Positions 1 through 5,467 of a stretch of DNA of 7,678 nt are shown here, piece by piece (position 1 is the first letter of the stretch; every line of letters starts with the position of its first letter). The stretch comes from Syntrophaceae bacterium (lineage in GTDB: Bacteria; Desulfobacterota; Desulfomonilia; Desulfomonilales; Desulfomonilaceae), in the NCBI GenBank assembly GCA_014874425.1, contig JACWAG010000368.1, positions 1 to 7,678 of the forward strand. Reading direction: 5' to 3'. The translations under genes were made by a program, and so were the position numbers. A model generated the notes under the pieces. It was not told the DNA's origin and ran no database searches. It saw nothing but the letters and a program-made list of their open reading frames with translations.

Positions 1-3000
1 GTTCGAAAACAGCTCGCGTTTGTGGAGATCAACAACGTAATTGAACGTCTGGGCCGTTCCCGTATAGTCCCCGCGGAACGTCTCGGAAAATTCAGGAAAT
101 GGCAAAATCCGGCTTGGATGATTCTTACTACCGTTCCAGTGATCCCACCTGATTTGAGGCCTCTAGTTCCATTGGATGGAGGACGTTTTGCGACTTCAGA
201 CCTGAACGATTTATATCGAAGGGTCATTAACCGTAACAATCGGTTGAAAAGATTGAAAGAACTCAACGCTCCTGAAATCATCCTCCGGAACGAGAAGAGG
301 ATGCTTCAGGAAGCTGTAGATGTCCTGTTTGATAATGGCAGGAGAGGCAGACTAATCACCGGACCTAATAAGCGGCCCCTGAAATCACTTTCAGACATGC
401 TCAAAGGGAAACAGGGTCGTTTTAGACAAAACCTTTTAGGTAAACGAGTCGACTACTCCGGCCGGTCTGTTATCGTTGTTGGCCCGGATTTGCGGTTGCA
501 CCAATGTGGTCTACCCAAACGCATGGCTTTGGAATTGTTCAAGCCGTTTATTTACAGCAAACTCGAAGAACGTGGATACGTGACGACAATAAAGAGCGCC
601 AAAAAACTCGTTGAAAAAGAAACACCGGAAGTATGGGACATCCTTGAAGATGTCGTTAAAGAATATCCGGTGTTGCTCAACCGGGCCCCTACTCTGCACA
701 GACTAGGGATTCAAGCGTTTGAACCGATTTTGGTCGAAGGTAAAGCCATTCAGTTGCACCCTTTGGTCTGCACAGCATTTAACGCTGACTTTGATGGGGA
801 CCAAATGGCGGTTCATATTCCCCTGTCGATTGAAGCGCAAGTTGAAGCCAGGGTTCTCATGATGAGCACCAACAATATCCTTTCGCCTGCGCATGGTAAA
901 CCTATCATCGTACCCACACAGGATATCGTTCTCGGGCTCTATTATTTAACCCGTGAGTCAATTGATTTTGAAATAGACAAAGAACCCAAAAAGTTCCCAG
1001 ACCCAATTGAAATTCGTGTAGCCCACGATTCAGGGAAATTGAACCTTCACGATCGGGTTCTCCTTCGTGAAAATGGGGAGATGATTCAAACAACTGTTGG
1101 AAGAATTATCCTCAGAGAAATTGTACCAGAAGAGATTCCTTTTTCGTCAATTAATAAAGTAATGAAAAAGAAAGAGTTAGCCAATCTTATTGACGAAGCG
1201 TACCGAAAATGCGGGGATAAAAAAACTGTCATCTTGGCCGACAGACTTAAGGATCTTGGTTATCATTACGCAACCAAAGCCGGCATATCAATCTGCGTTG
1301 ATGACATGAAGATCCCGGATTCCAAGAAAGATATCCTAGAAAAGGCCAGAAAAGAAGTCTTGGAAATTCAGGATCAATATAAAGAAGGGCTCATTACTGA
1401 CGGAGAAAGATATAACAAGGTAATTGATATATGGGCTAGAGCTAATGAAGATATTTCCGAACGGATGATGAACGGCCTGCGTTCCACCTCTATAATTCTT
1501 CCGGATGGCTCAGAGAAGAAAGTTGAGAGTTTCAACCCCATTTATATGATGGCTGATTCGGGCGCTAGAGGTAGCACTCAGCAAATCAGGCAGCTTGCCG
1601 GAATGCGCGGTTTGATGGCCAAACCTACAGGTGAAATCATAGAAACCCCCATAGAAGCGAATTTTAGAGAAGGTCTCACAGTTTTACAGTACTTCATTTC
1701 TACGCACGGCGCTCGTAAGGGACTTGCCGATACAGCGCTTAAAACAGCTAATTCGGGTTATCTCACACGTCGGCTCGTTGATGTCGCTCAGGATGCCATT
1801 ATAAACGAAAAAGACTGTGGCACTCTCGATGGAATTGAAATGGCTTCATTGGAAGACGGAGGTGAAATCATCGAGCACGTTGCGGATCGAATCCTGGGAC
1901 GAGTGGCATTGGAGGACATTGAGCATCCGTACACCGGTGAAATCATTGTCCACGCTAATGAAGAAATCAAAGAAGAGCATCGGGACAAAATTCAGGATTC
2001 CGGTATCGATAGAGTTAGAATAAGGTCCGTTTTAAGCTGTCAGGCAAAAAGGGGCGTTTGCAGCCTTTGTTATGGGCGTGACCTAGCCCATGGCAAAATG
2101 GTCAACATCGGCGAGGCGGTTGGAATCATTGCTGCTCAATCAATTGGTGAACCTGGTACCCAGTTGACAATGAGAACCTTCCACATAGGTGGAACAGCGT
2201 CACTCAAGAGGAATATTATTTCTGCTAGAAAAAGGGGCTCGATGCTAATTGAAAAGGAGAAAGACAAACCAAAAGCTATCATAGTTTATGAAGATTTCTC
2301 CATTCCCAAGAATGAAGTTGACGAATGGCTCATAGAAGATGGCCAAACATTGAGAGAGAACGCCTTTTTATACAGAGGGAAGAATCATTACCCAATTGAA
2401 GCGGAAAATATGGGAGGCAAAATAGTTATTTCTCCCGATAAAAAATCCTTCACACTTCAAAACGAAGAGGGAAACAAAAAAGGGTTCGAGCTGCCAGACG
2501 GTTGTAGGTTTGTCGTACGGTCCAATTCTCAAATATTACCTCAAACGTTTATTTTCGATCAGGCTATTGCAAAACCCCGTATGTCTGATTCGGAAAAAAG
2601 AGGTGGAATCCTGAAGCTCATGGGCGAAGAGAATGGACAGTATCTTTATCGTTTGTACGAGCGTTATCCTGTAATGGATTATATGAACGTAAAGGTTCAA
2701 GAAGGTGATCACATAGACTCTGAAGGCCAGGTTCTTTTGGAATGGCTTGGTTCGAGTTCCTCTCAATTGTTTTCCAGAAATGAGGGAAAAATACAGTTTG
2801 TTGACCTTAAGACCGTTATTAATCGTGACGGGGAACAGGTAGCCATGAATAGAAACGGCTCTCTTGCCATAATTGATGAAAAGAGCCAGAACAGGGAACG
2901 GAATAAGATCATATATGGGGCTAAATTACGTGTCAAGGACGGCGAACATGTTAACCGTGAAACACTGCTTGCTGAATGGGACCCATATACTATTCCCATT

Positions 3001-4098
3001 ATCACAGAAGTTTCAGGCATAATAAAGTTCGGCGATATTATCGAAGGCGCTACCATGAATGAACAGGTTGATGAGGTCACCGGTCTTTCAAGAAAAGTAA
3101 TTGTTGAGTTTAAAGACCGTGATTCGGAGATTCGACCCAGGGTTTCAATAAAGGATGAACGCGGTAGGACAATCAAGATAGGCGATTCCGAAGCCAGATA
3201 TCTCCTTCCAGTCGGCGCGAATATCATGGCCAAGGAAGGCGAGCAAATCCATGCGGGCGATGTCATAGCCAAGATACCTCGGGAAACAACTAAGACAAAA
3301 GACATTACTGGCGGTTTGCCTAGAGTCGCAGAGCTATTTGAAGCGCGTAAGCCCAAGGAATTCGCTATTATTTCCGAAATCGAAGGACAGATTGAATTTG
3401 GCAAAGACACCAAGGGGAAACGGAAAGTAGTCGTAAGACCGGACTTGGGAGAACCTCGGGAATATTTGATACCGAAAGGCAAGCATATTTCCGTTCATGC
3501 CGGGGACTGGGTTGATGCCGGGGACGCGCTTATGGAAGGATCAACAAATCCGCATGATCTCTTGGGTATTAAAGGCGAAAAAGATCTCGCCAAGTACCTG
3601 GTCGACCAAGTACAGGAGGTATATCGCCTTCAGGGTGTTAAGATAAACGACAAACACATAGAAGTTATCGTTCGCCAGATGTTGCGACGCGTTAAAGTCA
3701 AAGAAGTTGGTGACACTGATTTTCTCGCAGGGGAACAAATAGAGAGATCTGTTTTTCAATCGGAAAATAATCGCGTAATGCAGGCTGGTGGAGTCCCTGC
3801 TGTTGCGGAGCCTTTGCTTCTAGGAATTACGAAGGCCTCTCTTTCAACGGATTCGTTTATCAGCGCTGCAAGTTTCCAGGAGACAACCAAGGTCCTTACG
3901 GAAGCTTCCATCTCTGGGAAGATTGACTACCTTCGAGGCCTGAAAGAAAACGTCATCATGGGTAGGTTGATCCCGGCAGGCACGGGTTTAGACCAGTACA
4001 AGAACCTTAGACTGAGACATTACGAGACCGAAGATCCGAGTAGCAAAACTACAGCGGTCACTGGCCGAGCCGCTGAAACAGCGCGTGAAATCGCTTGA
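1..4098 (+). CDS. rpoC: DNA-directed RNA polymerase subunit beta' (5'-truncated by the window edge)
   Basis: Largest catalytic subunit of RNA polymerase, joining beta, alpha and sigma to make all cellular RNA. The frame is open from base 1, so the GTG at 22 is not a real start; 1365 codons are visible and roughly the first 200 residues are missing by comparison with E. coli. Landmarks in order: PPDLRPLVPLDGGRFATSD; the clamp coiled coil that binds sigma (about 217-345); the Mg-binding NADFDGDQMA loop (781-810); the bridge helix around THGARKGLADTALKTANSGY (about 1705-1765); the second zinc site with Cys codons at 1816, 2038, 2059 and 2068; the trigger-loop N-half ending FHIGGTA (2199); a very large insertion to about 3297; then ITGGLPRVAELFEARKPKE and a standard C-terminus ending TGA. 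Against E. coli (1407 aa) the visible part is about 160-180 residues longer, all of it in the trigger-loop insertion. Identity is essentially certain. Confidence 0.99.
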   Translation, partial: VRKQLAFVEINNVIERLGRSRIVPAERLGKFRKWQNPAWMILTTVPVIPPDLRPLVPLDGGRFATSDLNDLYRRVINRNNRLKRLKELNAPEIILRNEKRMLQEAVDVLFDNGRRGRLITGPNKRPLKSLSDMLKGKQGRFRQNLLGKRVDYSGRSVIVVGPDLRLHQCGLPKRMALELFKPFIYSKLEERGYVTTIKSAKKLVEKETPEVWDILEDVVKEYPVLLNRAPTLHRLGIQAFEPILVEGKAIQLHPLVCTAFNADFDGDQMAVHIPLSIEAQVEARVLMMSTNNILSPAHGKPIIVPTQDIVLGLYYLTRESIDFEIDKEPKKFPDPIEIRVAHDSGKLNLHDRVLLRENGEMIQTTVGRIILREIVPEEIPFSSINKVMKKKELANLIDEAYRKCGDKKTVILADRLKDLGYHYATKAGISICVDDMKIPDSKKDILEKARKEVLEIQDQYKEGLITDGERYNKVIDIWARANEDISERMMNGLRSTSIILPDGSEKKVESFNPIYMMADSGARGSTQQIRQLAGMRGLMAKPTGEIIETPIEANFREGLTVLQYFISTHGARKGLADTALKTANSGYLTRRLVDVAQDAIINEKDCGTLDGIEMASLEDGGEIIEHVADRILGRVALEDIEHPYTGEIIVHANEEIKEEHRDKIQDSGIDRVRIRSVLSCQAKRGVCSLCYGRDLAHGKMVNIGEAVGIIAAQSIGEPGTQLTMRTFHIGGTASLKRNIISARKRGSMLIEKEKDKPKAIIVYEDFSIPKNEVDEWLIEDGQTLRENAFLYRGKNHYPIEAENMGGKIVISPDKKSFTLQNEEGNKKGFELPDGCRFVVRSNSQILPQTFIFDQAIAKPRMSDSEKRGGILKLMGEENGQYLYRLYERYPVMDYMNVKVQEGDHIDSEGQVLLEWLGSSSSQLFSRNEGKIQFVDLKTVINRDGEQVAMNRNGSLAIIDEKSQNRERNKIIYGAKLRVKDGEHVNRETLLAEWDPYTIPIITEVSGIIKFGDIIEGATMNEQVDEVTGLSRKVIVEFKDRDSEIRPRVSIKDERGRTIKIGDSEARYLLPVGANIMAKEGEQIHAGDVIAKIPRETTKTKDITGGLPRVAELFEARKPKEFAIISEIEGQIEFGKDTKGKRKVVVRPDLGEPREYLIPKGKHISVHAGDWVDAGDALMEGSTNPHDLLGIKGEKDLAKYLVDQVQEVYRLQGVKINDKHIEVIVRQMLRRVKVKEVGDTDFLAGEQIERSVFQSENNRVMQAGGVPAVAEPLLLGITKASLSTDSFISAASFQETTKVLTEASISGKIDYLRGLKENVIMGRLIPAGTGLDQYKNLRLRHYETEDPSSKTTAVTGRAAETAREIA
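2200..3297 (+). other. rpoC: Enlarged trigger-loop insertion (SI3 / beta'In6) within rpoC
   Basis: This in-frame stretch of about 366 codons separates the two halves of the beta' trigger loop (FHIGGTA before it, DITGGLPRV after it). The E. coli insertion at this point, SI3, is about 188 residues. The distal part from about 2785 (GKIQFVDLKTVIN through LLAEWDPYTIPIITEVSG and onward) aligns by eye with E. coli SI3. The proximal 2200-2778, about 193 codons, has only some 13 residues of counterpart in E. coli. It contains segments like IEDGQTLRENAFLYRG (2332-2379) and QEGDHIDSEGQVLLEW (2698-2745) that resemble KDGEHVNRETLLAEW (2935-2979) of the canonical part. I infer additional sandwich-barrel hybrid motif (SBHM) units. 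No stop or frame change interrupts it. Confidence 0.85.
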
Positions 4099-4220
4099 GA
4101 TTTTTACGAGGAGTGGCCTCGAACGCGTAGGTTTACTGTGCCTGAGCTGAAGAACGTTTTTTTATTTACGGGCGAAGCTCGCAGATTTTATAGGAAATAG
4201 AGGCTCTTTCAGGTGATATG

Positions 4221-4253
4221 GCTACAGGCCACATATAAATGGTGGCCCGTAGC
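4221..4253 (+). terminator. Strong hairpin after rpoC, possible terminator or attenuator
   Basis: GCTAC-A-GGCCAC (4221-4232) pairs with GTGGCC-C-GTAGC (4242-4253): eleven Watson-Crick pairs with one A/C mismatch and a nine-base loop. Only TTTAC follows, so the U-tract is short and intrinsic termination may be partial. It lies 122 nt after the rpoC stop and 13 nt before the -35 box of the rpsL promoter, where a terminator separating the rpoBC and str transcripts would be expected. It could instead be an RNA-processing or stability stem. Confidence 0.5.
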
Positions 4254-4266
4254 TTTACAAAAACAC

Positions 4267-4296
4267 TTGACAAGAATACCATCTCTTGCACATAAT
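4267..4296 (+). promoter_or_regulatory. sigma70-type promoter for the str genes (rpsL-rpsG-fusA-tuf)
   Basis: TTGACA (4267-4272) is a perfect -35 box; CATAAT (4291-4296) matches five of six -10 positions; the spacer is 18 nt. The preceding TTTACAAAAACAC is A-rich and could act as a weak UP element. Transcription would start near 4303, giving an RNA leader of only about 24 nt before the rpsL ATG. This is the only convincing promoter I see, and it makes the str genes independent of read-through from rpoC. Confidence 0.8.
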
Positions 4297-4312
4297 ACGT
4301 GGATACATGTTT

Positions 4313-4318
4313 GGAGGT
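4313..4318 (+). promoter_or_regulatory. Ribosome binding site of rpsL
   Basis: GGAGGT lies eight bases before the ATG at 4327. It is a near-perfect Shine-Dalgarno sequence and supports that start. The other ATG just upstream (4320) is out of frame. Confidence 0.85.
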
Positions 4319-4326
4319 AATGGCTA

Positions 4327-4698
4327 ATGCCGACGATTAATCAGTTGGTTAGAAAAGGACGTACACCGCCGAGACGCAAGACATCGGCCCCTGCGCTGAC
4401 CAACTGTCCACAACGCCGTGGTGTTTGCGTAAGGGTATATACTACTACACCGAAAAAACCGAACTCCGCCTTGAGAAAAGTAGCAAGAGTTCGACTTACT
4501 AACGGTTATGAAGTAACCTCTTACATCCCCGGCATTGGTCACAATCTTCAGGAACACTCCGTGGTTCTAATTCGTGGTGGACGCGTAAAAGACTTGCCTG
4601 GTGTTCGTTACCATATAATTAGAGGCGCACAGGACGCATACGGAGTTACGGATCGAAAACAGGGTCGATCCAAGTACGGAACAAAAAGACCGAAATAA
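4327..4698 (+). CDS. rpsL: 30S ribosomal protein S12
   Basis: S12 sits at the decoding centre of the small subunit and influences tRNA selection accuracy. The product is 123 residues, a usual bacterial length, beginning MPTINQLVRKGR and ending GRSKYGTKRPK. The decoding-centre loop TTTPKKPNSALRK carries Lys43, and GGRVKDLPGVRYH carries Lys88, Asp89 (the residue methylthiolated in many bacteria) and Pro91, counting the initiator Met. These are the usual wild-type residues at the classical streptomycin-resistance positions, so nothing in the sequence suggests S12-based streptomycin resistance. It is the first gene behind the 4267-4296 promoter. A 277-nt structured spacer separates it from rpsG, longer than in E. 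coli. Confidence 0.99.
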   Translation: MPTINQLVRKGRTPPRRKTSAPALTNCPQRRGVCVRVYTTTPKKPNSALRKVARVRLTNGYEVTSYIPGIGHNLQEHSVVLIRGGRVKDLPGVRYHIIRGAQDAYGVTDRKQGRSKYGTKRPK

Positions 4699-4951
4699 TC
4701 CTCGAGAGAGGACGCCACGTTTCTTTATAGGAGCATTTGGGACGTAGCGTCTCCCCAGCAACCCCCTAGTCATTGTTGGAGGATTGTTTTAACGGGTTCG
4801 GATAAACCGCTGATATCAGGCGGGGCTAGTTTAGAGATAAGACGTTAAAACTAAAAGTGAATCGGATTCGCTACGTCTTCTAAACAGAGTTATTCCGAAA
4901 GGTGCCCGTATCAACTCGTTCTAGACTCTGTCGCCGTAATGAATATCGGCT
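4699..4951 (+). promoter_or_regulatory. Structured S12-S7 intercistronic RNA region, candidate S7 autoregulatory element
   Basis: No convincing gene lies here, but many segments are complementary. TCCTC-GAGA-GAGGA (4699-4712) forms a hairpin with a GNRA-type loop right at the rpsL stop. GACGCCACGT (4711-4720) pairs with ACGTAGCGTC (4742-4751). 4739-4749 can alternatively pair with 4869-4879 (nine Watson-Crick and two G-U pairs). 4752-4761 pairs with 4773-4783 with one bulged A. GTTTTAACG (4786-4794) pairs with CGTTAAAAC (4843-4851), enclosing smaller stems. ACAGAGT (4884-4890) pairs with ACTCTGT (4925-4931). GCCG/CGGC (4933-4950) lies just before the rpsG ribosome binding site. In E. coli, S7 represses its own translation through this spacer. 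A homologous role here is inference from position and folding potential. Confidence 0.6.
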
Positions 4952-4983
4952 ACACAATTTTGGGAGTTAACGTTAATGCCTAG
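4939..4983 (+). CDS. Possible 14-codon leader ORF overlapping the rpsG start
   Basis: ATG at 4939 opens a 14-codon frame (MNIGYTILGVNVNA) that ends at TAG 4981-4983, eight bases past the first base of the rpsG ATG and in another frame. Ribosomes ending there would be well placed to restart on rpsG. No Shine-Dalgarno sequence precedes it, and a frame this short arises easily by chance, so it may not be translated. It is listed only because the long spacer makes direct S12-S7 translational coupling hard to picture. Confidence 0.15.
   Translation: MNIGYTILGVNVNA
4962..4966 (+). promoter_or_regulatory. Ribosome binding site of rpsG
   Basis: GGGAG, nine bases before the ATG at 4976, is a moderate Shine-Dalgarno sequence. 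The possible GCCG/CGGC stem ends at 4950, so local RNA structure could modulate access. Confidence 0.65.
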
Positions 4984-5446
4984 AAAAGGGAAAGTTCCAA
5001 AAAGAGACGTTTTGCCGGATCCCAAGTTTCATAGCAAACTCGTGTCGAAGTTTATCCACGGTATAATGTGGGAAGGTAAAAAATCTGTAGCGGAATCCAT
5101 TTTGTATGGCGCGTTTGAGATAATCGCCAAAAAAACAAACGAGGATCCATTGAAACTGTTTGAAAGAGCCGTCGACAATGTGAAGCCAGTCTTAGAAGTT
5201 CGTTCTAGGCGCGTTGGCGGAAGCACGTATCAGGTTCCTGTCGAAATTAGACCGGAGCGCAGACAGGCGCTTGCTATTAGATGGATTGTACAATATGCGC
5301 GAAGCCGCGGCGAAAAAAGCATGATGGATAAACTTGCCGGTGAATTCCTGGACGCTTCAGGAAATAAAGGCAGCTCAGTAAAAAAGAAAGAAGACACTCA
5401 CAAGATGGCTGAAGCGAACAAGGCTTTTGCTCATTATAGGTGGTAG
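4976..5446 (+). CDS. rpsG: 30S ribosomal protein S7
   Basis: S7 is a primary binder of the 16S rRNA 3' major domain; it nucleates assembly of the 30S head and lies near the E site. The product is 156 residues, a usual bacterial length. It starts MPRKGKVPKRDVLPDPKF, has the conserved SRRVGGSTYQVPVEIRPERR core (about residues 76-95), and ends KMAEANKAFAHYRW. The ATG is supported by GGGAG at 4962. In E. coli, S7 is the translational repressor of the str mRNA, and the long structured spacer upstream fits that role. The stop TAG (5444-5446) lies seven sense codons before the fusA ATG in the same frame, so read-through would give an S7-EF-G fusion; the sequence offers no sign that this is used. Confidence 0.99.
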   Translation: MPRKGKVPKRDVLPDPKFHSKLVSKFIHGIMWEGKKSVAESILYGAFEIIAKKTNEDPLKLFERAVDNVKPVLEVRSRRVGGSTYQVPVEIRPERRQALAIRWIVQYARSRGEKSMMDKLAGEFLDASGNKGSSVKKKEDTHKMAEANKAFAHYRW

Positions 5447-5467
5447 TGGTCAATCCGGTACAATTTA

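Noticed and set aside
22..24. GTG as the rpoC start codon
   Set aside because: The frame is open to base 1 and about 200 N-terminal residues of the family (including the first zinc site) would be missing; it is an internal codon of a truncated gene.
2763..3482. Long open frame of 239 codons on the - strand
   Set aside because: It lies wholly inside the conserved rpoC frame, has low-complexity Ser/Ile-rich composition, and resembles no family I know; a shadow of rpoC codon use.
4107..4121. CGAGG-AGTGG-CCTCG hairpin just after rpoC
   Set aside because: Short stem with no U-tract after it; not enough to call a terminator.
4157..4163. Run of seven Ts after rpoC as an intrinsic terminator
   Set aside because: The bases just upstream do not form a stable stem, so it lacks the hairpin half.
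4784..4792. SD-like GGAGGA followed by TTG TTT TAA as a start site
   Set aside because: The spacing is far too short, the frame has two codons, and the purines are better explained as part of the 4752-4783 stem.
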